The notes: a model not told the origin generated them from the sequence alone. 38,677 nt of DNA from Chloroflexi bacterium CFX4 (GCA_021404685.1 QWHC01000004.1:1-38677); one strand, 5' to 3'. Counted from the stretch's first letter, positions 1 to 9,096 are shown. Numbers and translations are program-made.

Positions 1-27
1 CCAACACTCCGCGCATTCTAGCACATC

Positions 28-55
28 TCACGCCCCTGTCAAGGGCGTGATTTTT
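28..55 (+). terminator. Rho-independent terminator of an upstream + strand gene
   Basis: Perfect 8-bp stem TCACGCCC (28-35) / GGGCGTGA (43-50), a 7-nt loop and five T (51-55). The T-run follows the stem only on the + strand, so it should end a transcript entering from left of the window, not the permease gene, which converges from the right and stops at 76. Confidence 0.8.
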
Positions 56-75
56 CCCTCTCCGTGCTTCCTTTT

Positions 76-1131
76 TTACCCTACCAGCCAATTGAACAAA
101 TAGCCCGTTATCATGATGCCGAGCGCCACCACACCCACAAAGATAGCGATCAGGTGCGGCTTCAAAACCTTTCGCAAGATGATCATCTCTGGCAAACTGA
201 GCGCCACCACCGACATCATAAACGCCAACGCCGTGCCGAGCGCCGCACCCTTGCCAAGCAGTGCGCTCACAATCGGGATGACGCCCGCCGCATTTGAATA
301 CAGCGGAATGCCTATCAGCACCGACGCTGGAACTGACCACCACGCACCTGCTCCCATAATATCGCTGAGCGCCGCCTCAGGCACAAAGCCGTGAATAAAT
401 GCGCCAATCCCAATGCCGAGGATGACGAACAGCCACACCCTGCCGACGATCTCGCCTGTGGCAGCCGCTGCCTGCTGAAAACGCTCTAGCCAACTGAGTT
501 TTTGCAAAAGGGCGCCGCCTTGCCCGCTGCGTGGCTTGATGTTGTAGACAAACGGCTCAACATAGCGCTCTAGCTTTAGCCGCCCCAGCAACAAGCCCGC
601 CAACACGCCGATGGTAATGCCAGAGACGAGGTAGAGCAGCGCCACTTCCCATCCAAACAACCCTAGCAGCATCACAAAGGCAACCTCATTCATGATCGGC
701 GAGGTGATCAGAAACGAAAAGGTGATGCCCAACGGGATGCCCGCCTGCACAAAACCGATGAAAAGCGGCACAGAGGAACAAGAGCAAAACGGCGTAAGCG
801 CGCCAAATGCCGCTGCCATCAGGTTGCCCACGCCCTCACCACGCTTCTCGACCAATGCGCGTACCTTTTCCGTATTGATGAAGGTTTGCAACAATGTGAT
901 CAAGAAGATCATGCCAGAGAGCAGCAGCAGAAGTTTTGGCACATCATAAATGAAGAAGTTGAGGGCTTCTCCGATCTGGCTCTCCTTGCTCAACCCTAGC
1001 AGTGAATAAGTGATCCAATCCGCGATTGGCTGTAGGTTGCTGTAGAGGAAAAACCAGACCACTGCCAACAGGGCAACCAGCGCAAAGGCAGCCCGATCAG
1101 TTCGGATTTGTGCAAAGCGGGAGAAATACAT
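76..1131 (-). CDS. UPF0718 / ArsP-like membrane permease
   Basis: Polytopic inner-membrane protein of about 351 residues with roughly eight to ten hydrophobic segments. It carries the family hallmark TPFCSCSSVPLFIGF (Cys-Ser-Cys-Ser motif near residues 115-120) and a second conserved stretch SPIMNEVAF. The family (UPF0718, YraQ/ArsP) includes exporters of organoarsenicals, and the cysteine motif fits a metalloid or thiol-reactive substrate. An ATG at 1140 is in frame, but its AGAGG lies directly against that codon. The ATG at 1131 has the same AGAGG at normal spacing, so I use it. The gene lies 38 nt downstream of the small thioredoxin-like gene on the same strand and is probably co-transcribed with it. 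A divergent ArsR-type regulator lies beyond. The actual substrate (arsenic, other metalloid or unknown) is inferred from context only. Confidence 0.85.
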   Translation of the reverse strand: MYFSRFAQIRTDRAAFALVALLAVVWFFLYSNLQPIADWITYSLLGLSKESQIGEALNFFIYDVPKLLLLLSGMIFLITLLQTFINTEKVRALVEKRGEGVGNLMAAAFGALTPFCSCSSVPLFIGFVQAGIPLGITFSFLITSPIMNEVAFVMLLGLFGWEVALLYLVSGITIGVLAGLLLGRLKLERYVEPFVYNIKPRSGQGGALLQKLSWLERFQQAAAATGEIVGRVWLFVILGIGIGAFIHGFVPEAALSDIMGAGAWWSVPASVLIGIPLYSNAAGVIPIVSALLGKGAALGTALAFMMSVVALSLPEMIILRKVLKPHLIAIFVGVVALGIMITGYLFNWLVG

Positions 1132-1169
1132 CGTCGCCATCCTCTGGTTTTCTTAACGGTCGGCGCTGC

Positions 1170-1421
1170 TCATTCAGCGGTTTGATACTGTGCTGCCCAT
1201 GTGGCGATTTGCTGATGCGTAGGAATACGCCCGGCAGAGACCACTGTTTCGTTCATGACCAGACCCGGCGTACTCAAGATGTTATACGCCATAATATCGG
1301 CGTAGTCAGTCACTTTGACGATTTCATAATTAAGGCTGCTGTTGGAGAGCGCTTCCCGCACAGCTTGCTCTAAACGCTTGCAGTTTGCACAGCCAGAGCC
1401 GAGAATCTTGATGGTAACCAT
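1170..1421 (-). CDS. Small thioredoxin-like redox protein (MTH895/TM0996 type)
   Basis: A protein of about 83 residues with a thioredoxin-like fold signature: a beta-strand VTIKILG followed by G-S-G-C-A-N-C (C-x2-C redox site near residues 13-16), then a helix, and a C-terminal cis-Pro-like segment STPGLVMNE. This matches the family of compact 'redox-active disulfide' proteins often encoded beside UPF0718 permeases and ArsR regulators. Its role may be to reduce or shuttle thiols for the permease or its substrate; this is inference from co-occurrence. AGGAAAGG lies 9 nt before the ATG at 1421; a GTG at 1424 is an alternative start that changes only one residue. It is the promoter-proximal gene of the two-gene - strand unit. 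Confidence 0.85.
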   Translation of the reverse strand: MVTIKILGSGCANCKRLEQAVREALSNSSLNYEIVKVTDYADIMAYNILSTPGLVMNETVVSAGRIPTHQQIATWAAQYQTAE

Positions 1422-1568
1422 CACGGTTTGCCTTTCCTGAATCCTGTAAAGCGCGGCGGTGTTTGGTTTGCACGCGCTTCATAATCAATGCGATGCTCAC
1501 ACTCTAACGCCGATCACACCTGCCCAGCAGTGCAGAATGTCACGCGGGACACATGACATAGATAATCA

Positions 1569-1611
1569 TTTATATATACAGGTATCTATATAAAGTGTTT
1601 TATGCTACACT
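1569..1611 (+). promoter_or_regulatory. arsR promoter with overlapping operator dyad
   Basis: An extended -10 element TGCTACACT lies at 1603-1611. Just upstream is a perfect 8-bp inverted repeat TTTATATA (1569-1576) / TATATAAA (1587-1594) with a 10-nt spacer, in an AT-rich island of otherwise GC-rich DNA. The dyad covers the -35 region and spacer, the classic position for ArsR/SmtB autorepression, and could also control the divergent thioredoxin-like/permease unit. Confidence 0.65.
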
Positions 1612-1638
1612 GTCTGGAAAAGCAGAGGGTAGGATCAG

Positions 1639-2001
1639 ATGGATCGCGCAATAAACCTAGTAGAGACCGACAGCCCCTCCACGCGGCGCGGCTGTGATCC
1701 CACGCTTCAACAGCGCATCCCAACGGAGATGGCAGAAGCCTTTGCTAATCTCTTCAAGGCGCTCAGCCATCCCGTGCGTGTGCAAATGCTCGATCTGATT
1801 AGCCAGGGAGAAGGCGAAACGTGCGGCTGCGATATTGAACGGCACTTCGCTCTGACGCAGCCGACCATTTCCCATCACCTTAAGGTGCTGCGCGAGGCGG
1901 GCTTGATCACATCCGAATCGCACGGCGTATGGGTGCATCACCGCGTGAACAGGCAGGCTTTGGAACTGCTGCAAAGCCTGCTGGCAACCATGCACAAGTA
2001 A
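1639..2001 (+). CDS. ArsR/SmtB-family metalloregulator with C-x-C sensor motif
   Basis: Winged-helix repressor of 120 residues, typical family length. The segment ALSHPVRVQMLDLI is the conserved first helix, and LTQPTISHHLKVLREAGLI (about 72-90) is the recognition helix-turn-helix, followed by a beta-wing ending VWVHHRVN. The motif T-C-G-C-D-I (Cys62, Cys64) aligns with the ELCVCDL metal site of ArsR proteins that bind As(III)/Sb(III), so a metalloid inducer is likely; Cys19 in the N-terminal tail could be a third ligand. AGGGTAGGA precedes the ATG at a good distance. The gene is divergent from the thioredoxin-like/permease pair and has a palindrome in its promoter, which supports local autoregulation. 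Inducer identity is inferred. Confidence 0.92.
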   Translation: MDRAINLVETDSPSTRRGCDPTLQQRIPTEMAEAFANLFKALSHPVRVQMLDLISQGEGETCGCDIERHFALTQPTISHHLKVLREAGLITSESHGVWVHHRVNRQALELLQSLLATMHK

Positions 2002-2008
2002 GGGCATC

Positions 2009-4654
2009 CTAGCCCGTTTGCCGTGCAGCGCGTGCAGCGCATTGATTGATAAGTTTGGCGATCAGCGCAGTCCAGCCGGTCTGATGGCTGGCGCCTAAGC
2101 CTGCGCCGTGATCACCGTGAAAATATTCGTAAAAGGGAATGTAATCGCGCCAGTGTGGATCATTCTGGAAGAACTCGCAGTCCCCAAAGACAGCCCGCCT
2201 GCCGCTAGTTTCATCGCGCAGGAAAATGGCATCCAGCCGCCGCGAAATCTCCCATGCCACCGTATCCAATGTGGCTTCATTTTCGGCGTGGCTTGGCAGC
2301 GGCACACGGAAGGCATCGCCATAGTAGTGATGGTACTTTTGCAGCGACTCAATCATCAGGTAGTTGACCGGCAACCAGATCGGACCGCGCCAATTGGAAT
2401 TGCCGCCGAATAGGTAGTTGCGTGACTCCGCAGGTTCATAGGCAACCTGATAGCTTTCGCCATTCAGTATGATGGTGTAAGGTTGGCGTTCGTGCCGCTT
2501 GGAGAGTGAACGCAAGCCGTAGGGCGAGAGAAATTCATCCTCATCTAGCATGGTTCGCAGCACACGCGCCAGCCTTTCACCACTGACCAGCGAGAGCAGG
2601 CGGCGGTGATGTTCGCCATGTTTCGTCAGGGAGGCGATCCGCTCGATCAAATGCGGACGATATTTGACGAACCACTCAAGGCGGCGCGTGAAGTTAGGCA
2701 GTTTTTTTAGCAGATCAGGCTCAAGCGTCTCTACGGCGAACAGCGGAATCAAGCCGACTAACGAGCGCGTCTTAAGGCGTGTGGCAACACCGCGTGTCGA
2801 GCGCAGCACATCATAGAAGAAGCCGTCTTCCTCATCCCAGAGTCCCATATCGTAGATGGCGTTGGCGATGTAGATAAAATGCTCAAAGAACTTGGTGGCA
2901 ACATCTTCATAGGCAGGCTGCGTGCTTGCCAACTCAAGGGCAATTGCCAGCATATTTAGGCAATACATGCCCATCCATGCCGTGCTATCCGCCTGTTCAA
3001 GCTGCACACCGCTGGGCAGTTTGGCGCTGCGGTCGAACACACCGATGTTATCCAAGCCCAGAAAGCCGCCCTGAAAGACGTTGCGCCCGTCAGGGTCTTT
3101 GCGGTTCACCCACCACGTAAAATTGAGCAGCAGCTTGTGGAAGGCGCGTTCCAAAAAGACTGTATCGGCATGTCCCGTCACATTGCGCGCAATCTTGTAG
3201 ACGCGCCAGACCGCCCACGCATGAACGGGCGGATTGACATCGTTAAACGACCATTCATAGGCAGGAATTTGCCCATTGGGATGCATATACCATTCGCGCA
3301 GCAGCAAGATCAGTTGGCGCTTTGCCCATTCTGGATCAACCATGGCGATGGGCAGCGTGTGGAACGCTAAATCCCACGCTGCGTACCACGGATACTCCCA
3401 TTTATCCGGCATGGAGATCACATCAAGATTATAGAGGTGCCGCCACTCGGCGTTCCGTCCCTTTTTGCGGATTTCGGGCGGCTTGGGACCCTTAGGATCG
3501 CCATCCAGCCACAGATCAATGGCATAGTGGTAAAACTGCTTTGACCACAACAAGCCTGCCAACGCTTGCCGCTGCACGCGCCGTTCATCTTCGGTGAGCT
3601 GCGGCAGGTGGATCGTCTCGTAAAATTCGTCCGCCTCTTGGCTGCGCGCCGCGAAGGTTGACTCAAAAGCTGCGAAAGGATCCTCTTGCGGCTGGTTGGT
3701 AAAGCGCGTCCAGACCGTGAACGCCTCGCCCGCCTCAACCATTCTCTGAAAGTGTGCTGCTGCTTTTGTGCCGTGCTGTTCAGGATTCACATAGCTTAGA
3801 TCACCTAGCAGGACCGCATTGTGAATGCCATCTTTCACATAGGGCGACTCGTTCGGTACGCCGTAAAGGCGCTGAAAGTTCGTGTTATTCTCGGTGAACA
3901 GCAGAGTCGGTTCAAGATCGTCTGCCCGCACGTACCACCAGCGTTCGCCCAAGTGCCGTTCGCGCACGCGCACCGTATGGTTGCCTTCTGCGCGCAAGTC
4001 AGGACGTTCGGGATTGTGTCCCCATGACCAAGTGTTGCGCGCCCACAAATGCGGCAAAATGTGCAACGGCGCCGCCTGTGCGCCGCGATTTATGGCAGTG
4101 ATGCGGCACAGAATATCCTCTTGATCCAGTTTGGCGTATTCAATGAATACATCAAAGTAGCGCCCTGCTTCAAAGGCTTGCCGCAAGGCGTCAATCAATT
4201 CATATTCAGGTTGATGTTTGGTGCGCCGCCGATTTTCCTCGACGAGATCGCGGTAGGGAAAGGCAACCTGCGGATATTTGTAGAGCATTTTGAGGTAGGA
4301 ATGCGTTGGCGTGCTATCGAGGTAGAAATAGTATTCCTTAACGTCCTCAGCGTGGTTGCCCTCTTTGCCGCTTAGCCCAAACAAGCGCTCTTTGAGGATC
4401 GCATCTTGTCCGTTCCACAGGGCAACCGCCATACACAGGTTTTGGAAGCGGTTACACACACCACCTAGCCCGTCTTCATTCCAACGGTAGGCACGGCTGC
4501 GCGCCTGATCATGTGGAAACGACTGCCATGCGTTGCCGTCTGCGCTGTAATCCTCGCGCACCGTTCCCCATGCCCGTTCGCTAAGGTAAGGTCCCCAGTG
4601 CTTCCAATCTGCCTGCCGCTGGGCAAGCCGCCGATGTTCCGCGGTTTTCGTCAT
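2009..4654 (-). CDS. GH63-like glycoside hydrolase
   Basis: Large cytosolic protein of about 881 residues without a signal peptide. The C-terminal half has the (alpha/alpha)6-barrel features of family GH63 and relatives (mannosyl-oligosaccharide glucosidase-like, bacterial alpha-glucosidase/mannosylglycerate-hydrolase-like): [28 protein letters not shown] and [19 protein letters not shown], with the usual acidic residues next to aromatic ones. The N-terminal half forms the beta-sandwich typical of these enzymes. An in-frame GTG lies at 4681, but AGGGAG sits just before the ATG at 4654, which I choose. It stands alone between the convergent arsR gene and a divergent small lipoprotein gene. Substrate cannot be read from sequence; a glucosylated or mannosylated compatible solute or glycan is plausible. 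Confidence 0.85.
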   Translation of the reverse strand: MTKTAEHRRLAQRQADWKHWGPYLSERAWGTVREDYSADGNAWQSFPHDQARSRAYRWNEDGLGGVCNRFQNLCMAVALWNGQDAILKERLFGLSGKEGNHAEDVKEYYFYLDSTPTHSYLKMLYKYPQVAFPYRDLVEENRRRTKHQPEYELIDALRQAFEAGRYFDVFIEYAKLDQEDILCRITAINRGAQAAPLHILPHLWARNTWSWGHNPERPDLRAEGNHTVRVRERHLGERWWYVRADDLEPTLLFTENNTNFQRLYGVPNESPYVKDGIHNAVLLGDLSYVNPEQHGTKAAAHFQRMVEAGEAFTVWTRFTNQPQEDPFAAFESTFAARSQEADEFYETIHLPQLTEDERRVQRQALAGLLWSKQFYHYAIDLWLDGDPKGPKPPEIRKKGRNAEWRHLYNLDVISMPDKWEYPWYAAWDLAFHTLPIAMVDPEWAKRQLILLLREWYMHPNGQIPAYEWSFNDVNPPVHAWAVWRVYKIARNVTGHADTVFLERAFHKLLLNFTWWVNRKDPDGRNVFQGGFLGLDNIGVFDRSAKLPSGVQLEQADSTAWMGMYCLNMLAIALELASTQPAYEDVATKFFEHFIYIANAIYDMGLWDEEDGFFYDVLRSTRGVATRLKTRSLVGLIPLFAVETLEPDLLKKLPNFTRRLEWFVKYRPHLIERIASLTKHGEHHRRLLSLVSGERLARVLRTMLDEDEFLSPYGLRSLSKRHERQPYTIILNGESYQVAYEPAESRNYLFGGNSNWRGPIWLPVNYLMIESLQKYHHYYGDAFRVPLPSHAENEATLDTVAWEISRRLDAIFLRDETSGRRAVFGDCEFFQNDPHWRDYIPFYEYFHGDHGAGLGASHQTGWTALIAKLINQCAARAARQTG

Positions 4655-4758
4655 TTTCTCCCTCACAGCAGGCGTTCGCACGCCTAAACATTAGGTGTGT
4701 CATGCTGGGTATTCTAGCCGATTTGAGGAGAAGTTTCCCATTGGGTATTGGGGCGCAG

Positions 4759-4787
4759 TTGCTTTCAACAAACACTTTCGTTAGTAT
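4759..4787 (+). promoter_or_regulatory. Sigma70-type promoter of the 37-residue lipoprotein gene
   Basis: TTGCTT (4759-4764), a 17-nt spacer and TAGTAT (4782-4787). An overlapping alternative -10, TATGCT, lies at 4785-4790. Transcription would begin about 30 nt before the ATG at 4824. Confidence 0.5.
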
Positions 4788-4823
4788 GCTAAGCGCGCAG
4801 CCGCAGATCGGGAGGGATTTCAA

Positions 4824-4937
4824 ATGAAACGTACATTGAGCAGCCTTGCCTTGCTGGTCTGTGGTGTGCTAGCAGGGTGTGTCCTTGTGGAAGACGCGCT
4901 GCAAACAGCGCGCTACAGCCCCTACCTGCGATCTTGA
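4824..4937 (+). CDS. Very small predicted lipoprotein (37 aa)
   Basis: A short reading frame preceded by a strong ribosome-binding site (GGAGGGA, 8 nt before ATG) and a plausible promoter. It begins M-K-R, continues with a hydrophobic core LSSLALLVCGVL, and has a textbook lipobox L-A-G-C with the acceptor at Cys19. Only 18 residues would remain after cleavage and lipidation. It could be a genuine micro-lipoprotein comparable in kind to entericidin-type peptides. It could also be the surviving 5' end of a longer lipoprotein gene truncated next to the 3' end of yvcK. I do not recognise the mature sequence. It is convergent with yvcK, 28 nt away. Confidence 0.6.
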   Translation: MKRTLSSLALLVCGVLAGCVLVEDALQTARYSPYLRS

Positions 4938-4965
4938 CCACGCGCAATGCTGCACATTAGCAGGC

Positions 4966-6291
4966 TCAGGCTTTGGTGGCAGTCTCGGTGTAAAGCGCAC
5001 GGGCAGCCAGCACATCATGTATGGCGTGCTGCAACTTTTCGGCGCTGTGCCGCCAAGGGCGCTGCGGATCGGTCAGATCGGTCTCGATCAGGTCGTAGCG
5101 GTAGCGCAAGGCGTGATCGGCTGGTAGCGGCGCCACATAGTGCGTATTTTCGCCGGCATTATGCTGCGGATAGGCATTGTTCGCCAATACCACATCAATC
5201 ACGCCTTGCCCAATGTGCCGCTCGATTGCCAGCACATGGTCGGCAACGTTAAAGCCGTCCGTCTCGCCGTGTTGTGTGGCGATGTTGCAAACATAGACGA
5301 CCAAGGCGCTGCTGGCGCGCACTGCCTGCACAATGCCATCCACCAAGAGTGTGGGTAGGATGCTGGTGAACAAACTGCCAGGTCCGATCACAATCAGCTC
5401 AGCGTTCAGGATGGCGCGAATGGAATCAGGATAGGCGCGGGCATTCTCCGGGATGAGGAACACGCGCTCGATGCTGCCGCCTGCACTCGGAATCTGCGAC
5501 TCGCCGATCACGCGCCGCAAGCCGCGCTCTGCGGTGCGAACTTCTGCGCCAAGCTGTACATCTTGCAAGGTGGAAGGCAGCACGCGCCCACGAATGACCA
5601 AAACGCGGCTCGCCTCGATGACTGCTTGATCCATGCTGCCGGTAATATCGGCAAGGGCAGTCAGAAATAGATTGCCGAAGCTGTGCCCTTGCAAGCCGCC
5701 GCTGTTGAAGCGGTATTGAAACAACTGCGTGATGAGCGATTCGTCATCTGCCAATGCCGCGATGTTTTGCCGCAGGTCGCCGGGCGCCAGCACGCCGTAT
5801 TCCTCGCGCAGTTTGCCGGTGCTGCCGCCGTCATCGGCTACGGTCACAATGGCAGTGATATTCTGCGTTTGCCCTTTGAAGCCGCGCAGCACCGAAGGCA
5901 GCCCCGATCCGCCACCGAGCGCCACAAGGCGTAAGCCGTTTGCCTGCCGTGCATGGTCTACCATCACGTCAATGAAGCGTTGGCGGCGCCCGCGTGCGAA
6001 AGGCGCAAGGATAGAGCGATTAAGGCGCACAAAGCCAATATAGAGCGCCGCACTGCCCAACGCACCCAGCACAGCACTCAGGGCAAGCAGCACAGCACGC
6101 CGCAGCGTGAATAGATCGGCAAGGGCGGGGAAAAATAACACAATCAGCAGCGCAAACGAGAGGCTGGTTGCCAAAAAGCCGAACGCCAGCAGGACGAGCC
6201 AACGCTTGATGCCAAGACCCGGCGTTAGCCACTTGCGCCATGTGTCATCTGGGCGCGTGCGGATAGGTTTGTGCGCGGTTTGCTCTGCCAT
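4966..6291 (-). CDS. yvcK: YvcK/CofD-like gluconeogenesis and morphogenesis factor
   Basis: Protein of about 441 residues. The N-terminal part has two hydrophobic segments (about residues 25-50 and 65-90), a membrane-anchored form common outside Firmicutes. The CofD-like domain follows, with the nucleotide-binding glycine-rich motif [15 protein letters not shown], the diagnostic [13 protein letters not shown] and the segment [11 protein letters not shown]. Later segments include GHSFGNLFL and [16 protein letters not shown]. YvcK homologues bind UDP-sugars and link carbon metabolism to cell-envelope synthesis; that role is from the family. I prefer the ATG at 6291 over an upstream TTG at 6312, which would add seven residues. 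It converges with the micro-lipoprotein gene and is divergent from the lipoprotein gene at 6483. Confidence 0.92.
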   Translation of the reverse strand: MAEQTAHKPIRTRPDDTWRKWLTPGLGIKRWLVLLAFGFLATSLSFALLIVLFFPALADLFTLRRAVLLALSAVLGALGSAALYIGFVRLNRSILAPFARGRRQRFIDVMVDHARQANGLRLVALGGGSGLPSVLRGFKGQTQNITAIVTVADDGGSTGKLREEYGVLAPGDLRQNIAALADDESLITQLFQYRFNSGGLQGHSFGNLFLTALADITGSMDQAVIEASRVLVIRGRVLPSTLQDVQLGAEVRTAERGLRRVIGESQIPSAGGSIERVFLIPENARAYPDSIRAILNAELIVIGPGSLFTSILPTLLVDGIVQAVRASSALVVYVCNIATQHGETDGFNVADHVLAIERHIGQGVIDVVLANNAYPQHNAGENTHYVAPLPADHALRYRYDLIETDLTDPQRPWRHSAEKLQHAIHDVLAARALYTETATKA

Positions 6292-6438
6292 GCCGTGTAG
6301 CTTAGCACGCAAGGCGGTGCAGCGTCAAAAAGTGTGGCGGGCTTGCGCTACAACACATGGGCGTTCATTTATGGTTCCACTGTCATGTCCCAGCCGACTT
6401 GCCCAAACAATCTCTAACAGCACCCAACACGCAAGCAG

Positions 6439-6447
6439 TGGTATAAT
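6439..6447 (+). promoter_or_regulatory. Extended -10 promoter of the 6483 lipoprotein gene
   Basis: TGGTATAAT (TG at 6439-6440, TATAAT at 6442-6447), a consensus -10 with extended TG-n element and no good -35. Transcription would start near 6454, about 30 nt before the ATG. Confidence 0.6.
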
Positions 6448-6482
6448 GGCAGCGCAATGCGCTCAGGCGGAAGGAATGATCC

Positions 6483-7322
6483 ATGCGGCAACTAGTCGGT
6501 TTCATTTGTGGCGTGCTGCTGCTTTCAGCGTGTGGCAGCGCACCAGCACCAGAACAGACCGCGCCACCACAGCCACAAGGCGAAGTTATTGGTTGGGATC
6601 GCAGCCCGAATACGCTGGTGATGCGCCTTGATCGCATCATCCTGAACGAGACACCACGCGAACGCTTAAATCGGCTGCCAAGCTGCACCCTCTACGGCGA
6701 TGGACGCCTGATTTGGGTGGATGCGGTGCCGCCGAGCGGCGAGGAAGTCTCCGAGACGTACCTTGATGAAGTGACCATGCGTGGCTTCCTTGAATACATC
6801 ATCCGCGATTTGAATTTCTACGAACTGCCCGATCTTGCCGCACAAGAATTTCCACCCAGTGAGGACGCCGCTCAAGAGAGCCTTACCCTGAACGTCTCGC
6901 GTGGGTTGCGGACGATTCGCAGCTACCGCAGTTGGGCAAACGATGCCTATGTCGCCATCCTGACGCGCTGCCGCACCATCAATCCGCAGCGTGCGCTTTT
7001 TGTGCCGTTCGGCGCGTGGATCACAGTCTACGAGGATGTACGTAACCCTGCCCTGCCCGAAATTGGCTGGTCTCTGGCGGCGCCCTTCCGCCTTGCAGAG
7101 GCGGCTGCCTCTGGCGAGGCACGCTGGATCACGGGCGTGGCGCTCACCCAGCTTTGGAACTATGAACGGCAGACGCTAGGGCGCATTCAGTGGATTGAGA
7201 ACAACAGCGCTTACCGCGTCGCTATCCAAGTGCCGAACATCTCGCGAGATGCACCGCCAGCACCACCCGGCAGCGAAACGCCGACACCTATGCCAACTGC
7301 CACACGCCCACCTGAGGAATAA
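6483..7322 (+). CDS. Predicted lipoprotein of unknown function
   Basis: Protein of 279 residues starting with a type II signal peptide: M-R-Q, a hydrophobic core, then lipobox L-S-A-C with Cys17 as acceptor. After it comes a Pro/Ala-rich linker, a globular domain of about 220 residues with several Trp and Tyr, and a Pro/Thr-rich tail ending in PTATRPPEE. It should be anchored on the outer face of the membrane. I do not recognise the globular domain. GGAAGGA precedes the ATG. The next gene begins 65 nt downstream with its own promoter, so this may be a single-gene unit. Confidence 0.85.
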   Translation: MRQLVGFICGVLLLSACGSAPAPEQTAPPQPQGEVIGWDRSPNTLVMRLDRIILNETPRERLNRLPSCTLYGDGRLIWVDAVPPSGEEVSETYLDEVTMRGFLEYIIRDLNFYELPDLAAQEFPPSEDAAQESLTLNVSRGLRTIRSYRSWANDAYVAILTRCRTINPQRALFVPFGAWITVYEDVRNPALPEIGWSLAAPFRLAEAAASGEARWITGVALTQLWNYERQTLGRIQWIENNSAYRVAIQVPNISRDAPPAPPGSETPTPMPTATRPPEE

Positions 7323-7334
7323 GCGCGCAAATAT

Positions 7335-7343
7335 GCTATACTT
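7335..7343 (+). promoter_or_regulatory. Extended -10 promoter of the c-di-AMP-receptor/queA operon
   Basis: TGCTATACT (TG at 7335-7336, TATACT at 7338-7343), the same extended -10 style seen at other + strand genes here. Predicted start is near 7350, with a ribosome site TGGAG at 7372-7376 ahead of the ATG at 7388. Confidence 0.55.
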
Positions 7344-7387
7344 GTTCATCATGTGGCGCGCAAGCCCTTATGGAGATTATTAACGTT

Positions 7388-7714
7388 ATGAAACTTATTG
7401 TGGCGACTGTGCAGGATCAAGACTCGGATTACGTGGTTAGTAAGCTGACGGAGAAAGGCTACCGCGTAACACAAGTCGGTTCCACGGGCGGCTTTTTGCG
7501 GCAAGGCAACACAACCCTGCTGGTGGGTGTGGAAGATAAGTATGTGGAGTTGGTGATCAGCCTGCTGACTGCCTCCAGCCAGCGCCGTATGCGCTATATG
7601 CCAATGGCAACTGGCACCACGCCCAACGGCATGACGCTCTACAACTACATTGAGGTAGAAGTCGGCGGTGCCACCATTTTCGTTTTGGATGTTGATCACT
7701 TTGAACAAATCTAA
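7388..7714 (+). CDS. Cyclic-di-AMP receptor-like protein (DarA/PstA, DUF970), full length
   Basis: Protein of 108 residues with the ferredoxin-like fold and sequence hallmarks of the DUF970 PII-like family: an N-terminal strand MKLIVATVQDQD, the motif GGFLRQGNTTLLVGV that forms the nucleotide-binding loop, and a C-terminal strand ATIFVLDVDHFEQ. A full-length B-loop region (about residues 70-92, including RYMPMATGTTPNG) is present. Family members form trimers that bind c-di-AMP at subunit interfaces. I choose the ATG at 7388, 11 nt after TGGAG; an upstream in-frame ATG at 7370 overlaps that ribosome site. It is first in a tight unit with a shortened paralogue and queA, suggesting a link between nucleotide signalling and translation-related functions. 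Confidence 0.88.
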   Translation: MKLIVATVQDQDSDYVVSKLTEKGYRVTQVGSTGGFLRQGNTTLLVGVEDKYVELVISLLTASSQRRMRYMPMATGTTPNGMTLYNYIEVEVGGATIFVLDVDHFEQI

Positions 7715-7732
7715 CAGTAGAAGCATTTCCTT

Positions 7733-8002
7733 ATGAAAAAACTCATTTTCGCTATCATCATGGCAGATGCAGTCGAGGCTGTTTCCCGCGCTCTGGTCGA
7801 AAAGAAGTTTCCCGTCACGCAGATTGCCAGCGTGGGCGGCTTTTTGCGGCGCGGCAATACGACGCTGGTCATCGGTGTGGATGAAGGGCAAGTGGCAGCC
7901 GTCACCGCCATCATCCGTGAAGCGTGCGCGCCGCACAGCAAGGGCGATGTTCACGCTGCCACGCTCTTTGTGTTGAATGCCTCGCAGTTCATCCAAACAT
8001 GA
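7733..8002 (+). CDS. Shortened DarA/PstA-like paralogue (B-loop deleted)
   Basis: Protein of 89 residues clearly paralogous to the preceding gene: MKKLIFAIIMADAVEAV, then VGGFLRRGNTTLVIGVDE matching the nucleotide-loop motif, and a C-terminal strand AATLFVLNASQF. Between the central helix and the last strand about 20 residues are missing compared with the upstream copy, exactly where the flexible B-loop lies. The conserved glycine-rich loop is kept, so the fold and possibly ligand contacts remain. It might form mixed trimers with its neighbour or bind another nucleotide. Its TGA overlaps the ATG of queA (ATGA, 7999-8002), indicating translational coupling. The two copies probably arose by tandem duplication. 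Confidence 0.85.
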   Translation: MKKLIFAIIMADAVEAVSRALVEKKFPVTQIASVGGFLRRGNTTLVIGVDEGQVAAVTAIIREACAPHSKGDVHAATLFVLNASQFIQT

Positions 8003-9096
8003 GCCTTCCGACAGTTCATCCTGAAGACTTTGACTATGAACTGCCGCCAGAGCGCATCGCGCAGACGGCGGCAGAACCACGCGATTCGGCGCGGCTGTTG
8101 GTCATTCACCGCAGTAGTGGCGAATTGCAGCACCGCACCTTCCGCGATCTGCCCCAATACCTAACGCCCAACGATGCGCTCGTCCTCAACCAGACGCGAG
8201 TCATCCCGGCGCGCCTGCACGCCCGCAAACAGCCAAGCGGCGGCGCGGTGGAAATTTTGCTTGCTCAGAAGCTGGACGGGGAGCGTTGGTTAGCGCTGCT
8301 TGGCGGCAAGCGCCTGACGGTTGGCGCACGCCTGAGCGTGGAAGGCGCACCCAACCTTGAGGCGGAAGTGTTGGAAGTCCGCGAAGGCGCGCAGCGTGTG
8401 ATCCAATTCAGCGCGCCGATTGAGCCGCATCTGAACGCCATTGGTGAGATGCCATTGCCGCCTTATATTCACCAAAAACTGAGCGACCCTGAGCGCTATC
8501 AGACCGTCTACAGCCGCACGGAAGGCTCTGCTGCCGCACCAACTGCCGGCTTGCACTTCACGCCCGAACTGCTGCTGAGCATTCGTGCGCTGGGCGTGCC
8601 GATCCTCTACTGCACGCTGCATGTTGGCTTAGGCACTTTTCTGCCCTTGCGCGATGATCAAATCGCGGCGCGGCGCCTGCACCCTGAATATGCCGAACTC
8701 TCGGCGGAGGCAGCCCGTGCATTGAACGAGGTCAAGCTGCGCGGCGGGCGCATTTTTGCAGTCGGCACGACCACAGCACGCACCCTAGAGACTGCGGCGC
8801 TCTGTGCGCTTGGCACGCCACCCGAACGCCTACACTTAGCGGGCTATGAAGCGGCAGATCGCTGCCCGTGGCAGCCGCTGAGCGCCTTCCAAACGCAGAC
8901 CGAGCTATTTATCATGAATGGCTTTCAATTCCGTGCGGTGGATGCCTTAGTGACGAACTTCCATTTGCCTAAATCATCGTTGATGATGTTGGTAGGCGCT
9001 TTTGCTGGGCGCGAGCTGATCCTGCGCGCCTACCAAACAGCGGTGCGCGAAAACTACCGCTTCTACAGTCTGGGAGACGCAACCTTAATCTTGTGA
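7999..9096 (+). CDS. queA: S-adenosylmethionine:tRNA ribosyltransferase-isomerase
   Basis: Enzyme of 365 residues, normal for QueA, which transfers the ribosyl part of SAM to preQ1 in tRNA to make epoxyqueuosine. Recognised segments are the N-terminal DFDYELPPERIAQTAAEPRD, LNQTRVIPARL, GAVEILL, the central TEGSAAAPTAGLHFTPELL, and the C-terminal TNFHLPKSSLMMLVGAFAG. The start is the ATG at 7999, embedded in the stop of the preceding gene; a longer in-frame extension to 7924 runs through that gene and lacks conserved sequence. No other queuosine gene (tgt, queG, queC-F) is in the window. An FAD oxidoreductase gene follows 11 nt later. Confidence 0.96.
   Translation: MSLPTVHPEDFDYELPPERIAQTAAEPRDSARLLVIHRSSGELQHRTFRDLPQYLTPNDALVLNQTRVIPARLHARKQPSGGAVEILLAQKLDGERWLALLGGKRLTVGARLSVEGAPNLEAEVLEVREGAQRVIQFSAPIEPHLNAIGEMPLPPYIHQKLSDPERYQTVYSRTEGSAAAPTAGLHFTPELLLSIRALGVPILYCTLHVGLGTFLPLRDDQIAARRLHPEYAELSAEAARALNEVKLRGGRIFAVGTTTARTLETAALCALGTPPERLHLAGYEAADRCPWQPLSAFQTQTELFIMNGFQFRAVDALVTNFHLPKSSLMMLVGAFAGRELILRAYQTAVRENYRFYSLGDATLIL

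Noticed and set aside
7349..8080. A 243-codon - strand frame across the c-di-AMP-receptor genes
   Set aside because: Both + strand genes under it have clear family motifs, ribosome sites and coupling to queA; the antisense product looks like shadow sequence rich in His/Gln/Arg.
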